Assembly: GCA_013697265.1 (NCBI GenBank)
Contig: JACCXE010000162.1
Location: 1 to 14,319 of the forward strand
Direction: 5' to 3'
DNA: 14,319 bases
DNA from: Actinomycetota bacterium
Lineage (GTDB): Bacteria > Actinomycetota > Acidimicrobiia > Acidimicrobiales > JACCXE01
The notes beneath the pieces were generated by a model, which searched no databases, was not told where the DNA came from, and worked only from the letters and a program-made list of their open reading frames with translations. The translations under genes were made by a program, and so were the position numbers. The stretch's first letter is position 1, and each line of letters begins with the position of its first letter. Positions 1 to 6,087 of the stretch are shown here, in pieces.

Positions 1-221
1 ACGCGCACCCGCAGCCGCTTGGTCATCGCGGCGTCGGGCTCGAGGGCCACGACCTCGGCGACGTGTCGATAAAAGGGCAGGTTGCGGCCGGTCCCGGCGC
101 CGATTTCGAGCACCCGGCCCCGAGCCCGGGCAACGAGGCGTTGGCGTCGCTCGCCCAGGCCGGCGGCGTCGAGGTGGTCCATGCTCCGGTCGTACCAGGC
201 AGCGAAAACGGGGTGGGCCAC
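1..221 (-). CDS. Class I SAM-dependent methyltransferase, N-terminal part (runs off the left edge)
   Basis: Only about 73 N-terminal residues are inside the window. They read VAHPVFAAWYDRSMDHLD, followed by the SAM-binding motif I VLEIGAGTGRNLPFY and then an acidic second-strand end (VALEPD). This order is typical of the UbiE/Methyltransf_11 type of small-molecule or lipid methyltransferase, but the substrate cannot be told from this part. I chose the GTG at 221 because the protein then begins a few residues before the conserved F-x-x-WYD segment. The reading frame stays open further upstream, so a longer start (for example a TTG) is possible. No clear ribosome binding site is seen. The gene is divergent from the dehydrogenase at 338, with 116 bases between them that hold two inverted repeats. 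Confidence 0.85.
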   Translation of the reverse strand, partial: MAHPVFAAWYDRSMDHLDAAGLGERRQRLVARARGRVLEIGAGTGRNLPFYRHVAEVVALEPDAAMTKRLRVR

Positions 222-260
222 GCTCGCGACGCTACAAGCGGTGCCATAGAAATCGGTATT

Positions 261-306
261 GGCGCCGAAGGCGCCGCCCGCAGGACGTAGTTGCCGACAC
301 GGCAAC
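261..306. promoter_or_regulatory. Two adjacent perfect inverted repeats in a divergent intergenic region
   Basis: Between the methyltransferase and the dehydrogenase there are two short perfect inverted repeats. The first is GGCGCC-GAA-GGCGCC at 261-275. The second is GTTGCCG-ACA-CGGCAAC at 290-306, with 7-base arms. The second lies 32-48 bases upstream of the dehydrogenase ATG, where an operator would be expected to affect initiation. A weaker 4-base repeat, TTAC-N6-GTAA, follows at 313-326. That these are operators is inference. They could also be transcript hairpins. Confidence 0.4.
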
Positions 307-337
307 GCCTCATTACCGACGAGTAACGTGCGCGGCC

Positions 338-1186
338 ATGACCATCAAGCGTGTCGGCATTGTCGGATCCGGAATCATGGGCTCGGGCGTCGCGGAAGTA
401 GCCGCGAAGGCGGGCCACGAAGTGGTATTGCGAAGCCGTCGGCAAGAGACCGCCGACGCCATGCTCGCATCGCTCGAGAAGTCCCTGGCCAAGCAGGTCG
501 ACAAGGGCCGGCTGTCCGAGGAAGACCGTGACGCCACGCGCGGCCGGGTCACCGCGACCTCAGAGTTGACCGCATTGAAGGACTGCGACCTTGTGCTCGA
601 GTCCATCGTCGAAGACCTCGAAGCGAAGAAGGAACTGTTCAACGAACTCGACCGGGTCGTGCAGGACTCGGCGATCCTCGCCACCAATACCTCGACACTT
701 TCGGTCATCGACTTGGCCATGGAGACCGGACGACCCGACAAAGTCTGCGGCATCCACTTCTTCAACCCGGCGCCGGCCATGAAGCTCGTCGAGGTCGTTC
801 GTCCGCTGACCGCGAGCGACGAGACGATCGCCGAAGCGCTGGCCTTCGCCGACGCGTGCGGCAAGGCACCGGTAACGGTGAAGGACGAAGCCGGTTTCAT
901 CGTGAACGCGCTGCTCTTCCCGTACCTCAACAACGCGGTGAAGATGCTCGAGCGCGGTGTGGCCACCGCCGCCGACATCGACGCGGCGATGCAGGGCGGC
1001 TGCAACTTCCCGATGGGCCCGCTGGCGCTGCTCGACCTTGTCGGTCTCGACACCAGCGTCGCGATTCTCGACGCCCTTTACGAGGAGTTCAAAGATCCGA
1101 ACTACGCAACGGCGCCGACCCTACGCCGCATGCTCACGGCCCAGAAGTTGGGTCGCAAGAGCGGCGAAGGCTTCTACACGTACTAA
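338..1186 (+). CDS. 3-hydroxybutyryl-CoA / 3-hydroxyacyl-CoA dehydrogenase
   Basis: The 282-residue product has the normal length for a single-function bacterial 3-hydroxyacyl-CoA dehydrogenase, which oxidises (S)-3-hydroxyacyl-CoA to 3-oxoacyl-CoA with NAD(P). The N-terminal Rossmann motif is VGIVGSGIMGSG (residues 6-17). The family's catalytic set is present: Ser119 in NTSTLS, His140 in IHFFNPAP, Glu152 in KLVEVV, and Asn190 in GFIVNALL. The C-terminal helical domain (about 187-282) ends with the typical K-x-G-x-K-S-G-E-G-FY-x-Y tail, so the gene is complete. In butyrate or PHB metabolism the enzyme interconverts 3-hydroxybutyryl-CoA and acetoacetyl-CoA. The mutase about 600 bases downstream suggests a C4 acyl-CoA setting. 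No good Shine-Dalgarno precedes the ATG. Cofactor preference is not certain from sequence. Confidence 0.93.
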   Translation: MTIKRVGIVGSGIMGSGVAEVAAKAGHEVVLRSRRQETADAMLASLEKSLAKQVDKGRLSEEDRDATRGRVTATSELTALKDCDLVLESIVEDLEAKKELFNELDRVVQDSAILATNTSTLSVIDLAMETGRPDKVCGIHFFNPAPAMKLVEVVRPLTASDETIAEALAFADACGKAPVTVKDEAGFIVNALLFPYLNNAVKMLERGVATAADIDAAMQGGCNFPMGPLALLDLVGLDTSVAILDALYEEFKDPNYATAPTLRRMLTAQKLGRKSGEGFYTY

Positions 1187-1273
1187 GAGTCTTTTTATCC
1201 GGGCGGGCACCGCAGGCGGGCGCGGCACGCCATCCTCCAAAACGTCGACTGAACGGCGCAGGGTAGTTACGGG

Positions 1274-1759
1274 TTAAGGATTTGAATGAGCGGACGACGC
1301 CTCGGCGTTCGCTCGAGCGGCATCAGACTGCGACTGACCCTGGGCCTGCGCGTGCTCGGCGGACTGTTGGGCCGCCTCGACGGCGCGTTCAGCAGCCGCG
1401 CGCGCGTCGGCGATCTGCGCCTCTGCCCGCGTCTTGGCCGCGTCGACCAGTGCTCTGGCCTTGGCGACGGCGTCGGTGCCTGGCTTCGGTGCGGGCGGAG
1501 CTCCCTTGGCCACGACGGCTGGGACGGCTGGGACGGTAGGCAGCGCCGGCGCCGCTGCCGGATCGCCGATCACGACGGTGGACGAGCTTTCGCCTTCACC
1601 GACTACCACGTTGCCGCCGGTGTTCTGCACGCCTCCGTCGGCGGGCACCGCAACGGCGTCGCCGGTGACAATGGCGGGTGTTGGGGAATCAACCGCGGCG
1701 ACGGGCGCGGCCGTAAAGGCCAGCACCCCAAACAAGCGAAGTAACAAGGACGGACCCAT
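1274..1759 (-). CDS. Small exported Ala-rich protein with a C-terminal coiled coil
   Basis: I do not recognise a family. The 161-residue product starts MGPSLLLRLFGVLAFTAAPVAA, a plausible Sec signal peptide with likely cleavage after the AVA/VAA stretch near residue 22. A Gly/Ser/Pro/Val-rich linker follows (about 25-90). The C-terminal half (about 95-150) is Ala, Glu, Arg and Gln rich and charged, predicted to be helical and coiled. It contains a DAVAKARALVDAAKTRAEAQ segment and an ERAVEAAQQSAEHAQAQ segment. There is no second membrane segment and no enzyme motif. An in-frame ATG at 1789 would add 10 residues but would run into the start of the divergent mutase gene, so I prefer 1759. The composition resembles envelope-attached or stress-related low-complexity proteins, which is inference only. 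The gene is convergent with the dehydrogenase (87-base gap) and divergent from the mutase. Confidence 0.7.
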   Translation of the reverse strand: MGPSLLLRLFGVLAFTAAPVAAVDSPTPAIVTGDAVAVPADGGVQNTGGNVVVGEGESSSTVVIGDPAAAPALPTVPAVPAVVAKGAPPAPKPGTDAVAKARALVDAAKTRAEAQIADARAAAERAVEAAQQSAEHAQAQGQSQSDAARANAEASSAHSNP

Positions 1760-1799
1760 GTGACGACATGGTAACGAGAGTGCGACCATGTGTGCATGG
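1756..1799. promoter_or_regulatory. Cluster of CCATG/CATGG inverted repeats across a divergent start region
   Basis: The gap between the exported-protein gene and the mutase is only about 30 bases. It carries CCATGT-gacg-ACATGG at 1756-1771. Seven-base arms ACATGGT (1766-1772) and ACCATGT (1785-1791) are separated by 12 bases. CCATG-TGTG-CATGG lies at 1786-1799. Both start regions sit within these repeats. Part of the CATG content comes from the start codons themselves, so the role as a shared operator is inference. Confidence 0.35.
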
Positions 1800-3745
1800 C
1801 GGATCGCCCCTGGGTCATGCGCACCTATTCCGGACACTCAACGGCCAAGGCGTCGAACGAGCTGTACCGCGCGAATCTGGCCAAGGGCCAGACCGGTCTG
1901 TCGGTGGCCTTCGACCTGCCGACCCAGACCGGTTACGACCCCGACGCACCCCAAGCCGCCGGTGAAGTCGGCAAGGTCGGCGTGCCCGTGGTCCACATCG
2001 GCCACGTCGCCCAGCTATTCGACCAGATCCCGGTGGACGAACTCACCACGTCGATGACGATCAACGCCCCGGCGTCGTGGCTGTTGGCGCTGTACATCGC
2101 GAACGCCGAGAACCGCGGCATCGACCCGTCTGTCCTCGGTGGCACCACGCAGAACGACATCATCAAGGAATACCTGTCACGTGGCACCTACATCTTCCCG
2201 CCCGAGGCATCGCGGCGGCTCACCGTGGACACGATCGCCTACACGGTGAACAACGTGCCGCGCTGGAACCCGATCAACGTGTGCAGTTACCACCTGCAAG
2301 AGGCGGGGGCCACGCCCGTGCAGGAACTGGCCTTCACGATGGCGACCGCGGTCGGCGTGTTGGACGGCGTGCGCGACTCAGGCCAGGTAAGCGAAGCCGA
2401 ACTGCCCAAGGTTGTCGAACGGATCTCCTTTTTCGTGAACGCCGGCATCCGTTTTGTCGAAGAGGTGTGCAAGATGCGCGCCTTCGGCATCATGTGGGAC
2501 CGTATCTGCGCGGACCGATACGGCGTCACCGACCCGAAGGCTCGTCGCTTTCGTTACGCGGTGCAGGTCAACTCGCTGGGCCTCACCGAGGCCCAGCCCG
2601 AGAACAACGTGCAGCGCATCGTGCTCGAGATGCTCGGCGTCACGCTGTCGCGCGACGCCCGCACCCGCTCGTTGCAACTGCCGGCGTGGAACGAAGCGCT
2701 TGGTCTGCCCCGTCCCTGGGATCAGCAGTGGGCGCTGCGCATGCAGCAGGTGCTCGCGTTCGAGACCGACCTGCTCGAGTACGACGACATCTTCAACGGC
2801 TCGCACGTGATCGAAGCCCGCACCGCCGAGTTAGTCGACGCCGCATTTGCAGAGTTCGAGGAGATCCAAGCGCTCGGTGGCGCGTTCGAAGCGATCGAAG
2901 AGTTGAAGTCACGCCTGGTGCGCTCGCAGGCGGCGCGGGCGCGACGCATCGAAGTCGGCGAGCAAAAGGTCGTGGGCGTCAACTCCTTCCAAGAGACGGC
3001 CGTGTCACCGCTTGGTGGTGAGGGCGCGATTCTCAAGGTCGACGCCGCCGTAGAGGTCGCAGCCAAGGAAGAACTGAAGGACTGGCGCTCCGAGCGTGAC
3101 AACAGCGCAGTGGAGGCGGCGCTAGCCGAACTCCGACGCGTCGCCGCGACGAACGAGAACGTGATGCCGGCGACGATCGCGTTGGCCCACGCGGGTGGTA
3201 CCACCGGTGAATGGGCCGAAGCCCTTCGGTCCGTGTTCGGCGAGTACCGCGCCCCGACCGGCGTCAGCGGCGCCGTCGGAGGCCGGGGCGCCGAGATGGG
3301 CCCCACACTCGAAAAGATGGCGGCCCTGCAGGGCGGGCCGGCGCGCTTCCTCGTGGCCAAGCCCGGCCTCGACGGCCACTCGAACGGCGCCGAGCAGGTG
3401 GCGGTAGCAGCGCGCGACGCGGGGTTCGAAGTGATCTACCAAGGCATCCGTCTCACGCCGCAGCAGATCGCCGACGCCGCCCGCGACGAGGACGTCGACG
3501 TGATCGGCTTGTCGATTCTCTCCGGGGGTCATCTCGAACTGGTGCCCGAAGTGATCCGGCTGGTTCGGGCCGCGGGAGTGGACGCGCCCGTGATCGTCGG
3601 CGGCATCATCCCGGAAGAAGACGCCCGCAAGCTGATCGACGGCGGCGTCACCGCTGTTTACACGCCGAAGGACTACGCGCTAGCCGAGATGATGGGTGAT
3701 GTGGTCGACATCGTGGCCGCCTACCGCGCCGGCAACGCCGCCTAG
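1790..3745 (+). CDS. ecm: Ethylmalonyl-CoA mutase-type coenzyme B12-dependent acyl-CoA mutase (MeaA/Ecm family)
   Basis: The product is 651 residues from the GTG, or 649 from the in-frame ATG at 1796. A weak GAGAG sits 9 bases before the GTG. The N-terminal barrel domain (about 1-500) opens with RPWVMRTYSGHSTAKASN and GQTGLSVAFDLPTQTGYD. The TQTGYD wording is typical of the ethylmalonyl-CoA mutase branch, whereas methylmalonyl-CoA mutase has THRGYD. GTTQNDIIKEYLSRGTYIFP and NPINVCSYHLQEAGATPVQE follow. The C-terminal cobalamin domain (about 517-645) has D528-G-H530-S-N-G533, then LSILSGGH and VGGIIP, which is the base-off/His-on B12 site. In the ethylmalonyl-CoA pathway the enzyme converts (2R)-ethylmalonyl-CoA to methylsuccinyl-CoA. 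It is shorter than methylmalonyl-CoA mutase because it is a single-chain type. The partner crotonyl-CoA carboxylase/reductase is not in this window. The stop codon overlaps that of the convergent kinase-like gene. Confidence 0.88.
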   Translation: MCMADRPWVMRTYSGHSTAKASNELYRANLAKGQTGLSVAFDLPTQTGYDPDAPQAAGEVGKVGVPVVHIGHVAQLFDQIPVDELTTSMTINAPASWLLALYIANAENRGIDPSVLGGTTQNDIIKEYLSRGTYIFPPEASRRLTVDTIAYTVNNVPRWNPINVCSYHLQEAGATPVQELAFTMATAVGVLDGVRDSGQVSEAELPKVVERISFFVNAGIRFVEEVCKMRAFGIMWDRICADRYGVTDPKARRFRYAVQVNSLGLTEAQPENNVQRIVLEMLGVTLSRDARTRSLQLPAWNEALGLPRPWDQQWALRMQQVLAFETDLLEYDDIFNGSHVIEARTAELVDAAFAEFEEIQALGGAFEAIEELKSRLVRSQAARARRIEVGEQKVVGVNSFQETAVSPLGGEGAILKVDAAVEVAAKEELKDWRSERDNSAVEAALAELRRVAATNENVMPATIALAHAGGTTGEWAEALRSVFGEYRAPTGVSGAVGGRGAEMGPTLEKMAALQGGPARFLVAKPGLDGHSNGAEQVAVAARDAGFEVIYQGIRLTPQQIADAARDEDVDVIGLSILSGGHLELVPEVIRLVRAAGVDAPVIVGGIIPEEDARKLIDGGVTAVYTPKDYALAEMMGDVVDIVAAYRAGNAA

Positions 3746-4288
3746 CCAGCCGGTTCCAATTCGAGGTGGTCCCCGATTCGTCGGGCCACTTCGTCAGCCG
3801 GCACGTCGGCGTTGTCGATCTGCAGGTCGTTAGCGTTGATAGGCGTGTACAGGTCGTGTCGGGCAAGCAGGTCGCGAAGAGTGTTGATCGCGCCAATCTT
3901 GTTCGTGGCCGCACGTGAGGGCGCAACCACACGCGACTCAAGCACGTCCGTCGGTGGGCCGAGCTGAACGAACGAGGTTTGTGCGCCCGATCGTGACGCC
4001 GTGTCGACCATCTCGGCTACGTAGGCCCGATCGGTCGGATGAGCAAATACGAGCGTCGAGACAACGCTGCGGCCAGCCTCGGCCGCCGACGCGATGAGCA
4101 GCATGCGGCTCTCTTTGAGTAGGCGGCTGAACTCAGCCGTCCCCGAACTCAAACAGCCGTAGCGCGAAGTCGAATGTGACGTGGTTGTCCAGAAGCGCGT
4201 AGCCGTACCGCTCGGATACCTCACGCGCGACCGTCAGCTTGCCGGCCGCCGGCGGGCCGTAGATCACAACATGCCGCGCGGAATTCAT
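3742..4288 (-). pseudogene. P-loop kinase-like ATPase gene broken by a one-base frameshift
   Basis: From ATG 4288 the frame reads MNSARHVVIYGPPAAGKLTVA, with a Walker A type loop GPPAAGK at about residues 11-17. It continues YALLDNHVTFDFALRLFEFG and hits a stop at 4133. The neighbouring frame continues at once with TAEFSRLLKESRMLLIASAA and runs to a stop at 3742. Removing one base from the run of four C at 4141-4144 (plus strand) joins the two into a single 181-residue protein, ending DEVARRIGDHLELEP. The sequence resembles the small AAA/shikimate-kinase-like nucleotide-binding proteins with a GPPxxGKxTV loop and a conserved NH-x-T-x-D segment. The role is unknown. Either the gene is inactivated or the base is a sequencing error. 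The stop codon overlaps the mutase stop. Confidence 0.8.
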
Positions 4289-4352
4289 GGTCCATGTTCG
4301 CAACCCGCTTCGACGCGCGCTCTGATATTTACGCGGCCTAGCCTGCGTCGCC

Positions 4353-4784
4353 ATGGCTGATCGCAGGGACAACATCATCAAGGTCGTCAACACGTTTCAC
4401 CGCACGTTGGTGAACGTGTCCAGCGGCAAGCTCGGCGGCAAGATCGCCGGGATGCCGGCGGTGATCCTCACCACGACCGGTCGCAAGACGGGGGAGAAGC
4501 GTCAGTCGATGCTCACCGCGCCGATCATCGACGGTGACACGGTCGTGTTGATCGCCTCGTACGGCGGTGGCCCGAAGCATCCGCAGTGGTACCTGAACCT
4601 GCAGGCCGACCCGAACGTGCAGATCACCCGCGACGGCAAGACGAAAAACTACATGGCCCGCACCGCGTCACCCGCCGAGCGCGCCGAGATGTGGCCGAAG
4701 GTCACCGACGCGTACAAGGGCTACAGCAGCTACCAGGAAAAGACCGACCGCGAGATCCCCGTCGTCATCTTCGACCCCGCGTAA
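4353..4784 (+). CDS. Deazaflavin (F420)-dependent nitroreductase family oxidoreductase
   Basis: The 143-residue product matches the small split beta-barrel Ddn-like family that uses reduced coenzyme F420. It shows LTTTGRKTGEKRQSMLTAP (about residues 39-57), which binds the F420 phosphate, then LIASYGGGPKHPQWYLNLQA (66-85), both hallmarks of the family. Near the C-terminus, Y121-x-x-Y124-x-x-Y127 (YKGYSSYQEKT) reproduces the triple-tyrosine spacing that lines the substrate pocket in mycobacterial Ddn. The end, IPVVIF, is also standard. Natural substrates of such proteins are often quinones or other unsaturated small molecules, but the substrate here is not known. The start ATG has no evident Shine-Dalgarno and may be leaderless. 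The gene is divergent from the broken kinase-like gene (64-base gap) and convergent with the phosphoesterase (7-base gap). Confidence 0.9.
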   Translation: MADRRDNIIKVVNTFHRTLVNVSSGKLGGKIAGMPAVILTTTGRKTGEKRQSMLTAPIIDGDTVVLIASYGGGPKHPQWYLNLQADPNVQITRDGKTKNYMARTASPAERAEMWPKVTDAYKGYSSYQEKTDREIPVVIFDPA

Positions 4785-4791
4785 CTCCGCC

Positions 4792-5796
4792 TCAGCAGAC
4801 CTGGAAGCAGCGGTCCTTCATTTCGCCAAAGCTGTAGCCGGCGTACAAACCGCCGAACATTGCTCGAGTTCGGTCGGTCCAGTCGACTGCTTCGGCTGAG
4901 CTGATGCGGTGCATCACCTGGAGGATGCCGCCTTCGAAGACTCGGTACTCGGCCCACGCACCGGGAAAGTCCTTCGTCGCGCCGACCTCGACCCACGGGA
5001 CGTTGCCGGTCGCCGGGACGTGCCGCACGCGGTTGCGGTGGGTGTGGCCCGCGAAGTAGCCGCGCAGGTTGGGACGACGCACGAACACGTCGATCAATTT
5101 CTCCGAGTCGTCGGGGTTGATGCCGAAGTAGCTCGGCTCACGGCTCTTGCTGACCGGGCTCCAGTTGTGGTGATGCCCGAACACGAGGACGGGTCGGTCG
5201 GTGGTGCGCGCCGCCAGTTCGTCGAGCCAGGCGGCGGTGTCGTCAGTGACCTGGCCGGGCGTGGCGCGCGGGATCACGGTGTCGATCACGGCCAGCGTGA
5301 CACCGGGCAGCGCGACTTCGATCGGCCCGTCCGCCGCGAAGGTTTCGCCGTAGTACGCGTCGTGGTTGCCGCGGATGTGGAACAGTTTGTCGCCGAACGC
5401 AGCGCCGTAACACGCCAGGAACTGCTCGTACTCAGCTCGAATGCCCGTCGTCGTGAGGTCACCCTTGGCCACAACCGCGGCCGGGTCGATCGCTTTGATC
5501 TCGTCGACCGCCGCTCGATTCATCGTGTCGGGGTACGGCGCCTCGCCGGGGGCGGCTTCGAGGACGGGCCCGATGTTCGTGCCCTCCACCACACCGCAAC
5601 GCGTCTCGCCGAAGTGCACGTCGTTGACCGTGGCGACGCGGCACAGCAGTTCGCCGGCGGGGCGGGGCAGCGTGCGACCGACGACATGGTCGAACTCGAA
5701 ATCTGCGTCGGGCGCCAGGTCGTCGAGCCGGGTCACCTTGGGCCCGTCGAACACCACGGCAGTGCACTCCGACACGGTGGTGAGTTCCGGCGCCAT
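4792..5796 (-). CDS. Calcineurin-like metallophosphoesterase
   Basis: The 334-residue product carries the complete metal-binding signature of the family. It has D59-V-H61 in ATVNDVHFGE, GD113 in VAKGDLTTTG, GN144-H145-D in HIRGNHDAYYG, GH208-H-H in VFGHHHNWS, and GH251-T-H253-R in YFAGHTHRN. A short N-terminal domain (about 1-50) precedes the catalytic core. There is no signal peptide, so the protein is probably cytoplasmic. The substrate (cyclic nucleotide, nucleotide or another phosphoester) cannot be decided. I chose the ATG at 5796. An in-frame GTG at 5832 would add 12 residues but lies inside the arm of a long hairpin, which makes it unlikely. The gene lies downstream of the carboxylase genes on the same strand, separated by about 100 bases holding that hairpin. 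Confidence 0.85.
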   Translation of the reverse strand: MAPELTTVSECTAVVFDGPKVTRLDDLAPDADFEFDHVVGRTLPRPAGELLCRVATVNDVHFGETRCGVVEGTNIGPVLEAAPGEAPYPDTMNRAAVDEIKAIDPAAVVAKGDLTTTGIRAEYEQFLACYGAAFGDKLFHIRGNHDAYYGETFAADGPIEVALPGVTLAVIDTVIPRATPGQVTDDTAAWLDELAARTTDRPVLVFGHHHNWSPVSKSREPSYFGINPDDSEKLIDVFVRRPNLRGYFAGHTHRNRVRHVPATGNVPWVEVGATKDFPGAWAEYRVFEGGILQVMHRISSAEAVDWTDRTRAMFGGLYAGYSFGEMKDRCFQVC

Positions 5797-5817
5797 CGCC
5801 GCGCACGCTATCCCGTA

Positions 5818-5894
5818 CGCGTTCCGCGCCACCAGAGTGTCGTGATTTCCGCGTCCGAGCGGCGAATCAGGGCATTTTGGTGGCGCAGAACGCG
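5818..5894. repeat. Long imperfect hairpin (about 77 bases) between the epsilon-like gene and the phosphoesterase
   Basis: The outer arms are CGCGTTCCGCGCCACCA (5818-5834) and TGGTGGCGCAGAACGCG (5878-5894), which pair at 16 of 17 positions. Pairing continues inward: GAGTGTC (5835-5841) against GGCATTT (5871-5877), with three G-T pairs. TGATT (5843-5847) then pairs with AATCA (5865-5869), and CCGC (5849-5852) with GCGG (5859-5862), leaving a six-base loop. Read as plus-strand RNA, the inner part is held by G-U pairs. Read as minus-strand RNA, the one outer mismatch becomes a G-U pair. There is no U tract. It starts 5 bases after the epsilon-like gene's stop, so it may end or protect the carboxylase transcript. 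It could also be a REP-like element or a small RNA. Confidence 0.7.
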
Positions 5895-5898
5895 AGGG

Positions 5899-6087
5899 TT
5901 AGAACGTCGGGCGCGAGCGGTTCGCGGCGGCGCGGCTGCCCCAACTGCGCCCGCTGAATCGCCAGGACGGCGACTCGTCGTCGTTGGTGCGGGCCCGGGG
6001 GTCGGCCACAACGGCGCGAGGCCACACGGCGTCGACGGCCGCGACGATCACGGCCATCACGTCGTCGGACGGCGGTTTGCTCGCCAT
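5899..6087 (-). CDS. Small acyl-CoA carboxylase epsilon-like subunit
   Basis: This is a 62-residue protein starting MASKPPSDDVMAVIVAAVDAVW and ending with a Trp/Arg-rich segment, PSWRFSGRSWGSRAAANRSR. Its ATG overlaps the carboxyltransferase stop as TAATG, which strongly suggests translational coupling and a matched amount of product. Size, position and layout (one short helix, a variable linker, then a W-R-x-S/A-G-R tail) match the small epsilon subunits that assemble with actinobacterial acetyl/propionyl-CoA carboxyltransferases. Sequence similarity to that family (ACC_epsilon) is weak by eye, so the function is inferred from position and general shape. The gene is followed 5 bases after its stop by a long hairpin. 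Confidence 0.65.
   Translation of the reverse strand: MASKPPSDDVMAVIVAAVDAVWPRAVVADPRARTNDDESPSWRFSGRSWGSRAAANRSRPTF

Noticed and set aside
1187..1200. T-rich run after the dehydrogenase stop as a Rho-independent terminator
   Set aside because: No GC-rich inverted repeat precedes the T run, so the terminator structure is missing.
1788..1790. ATG as mutase start
   Set aside because: It is out of frame with the mutase. The in-frame choices are GTG 1790 and ATG 1796.
4141..4144. Programmed +1 frameshift in the kinase-like gene
   Set aside because: No known slippery site, stimulatory structure or family precedent is visible. A simple one-base insertion in a homopolymer explains it.
4324..4333. 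TGATATTTAC as an extended -10 promoter of the nitroreductase gene
   Set aside because: It is AT-rich in a GC-rich setting and well placed, but no matching -35 is present and one hexamer is too weak to annotate.
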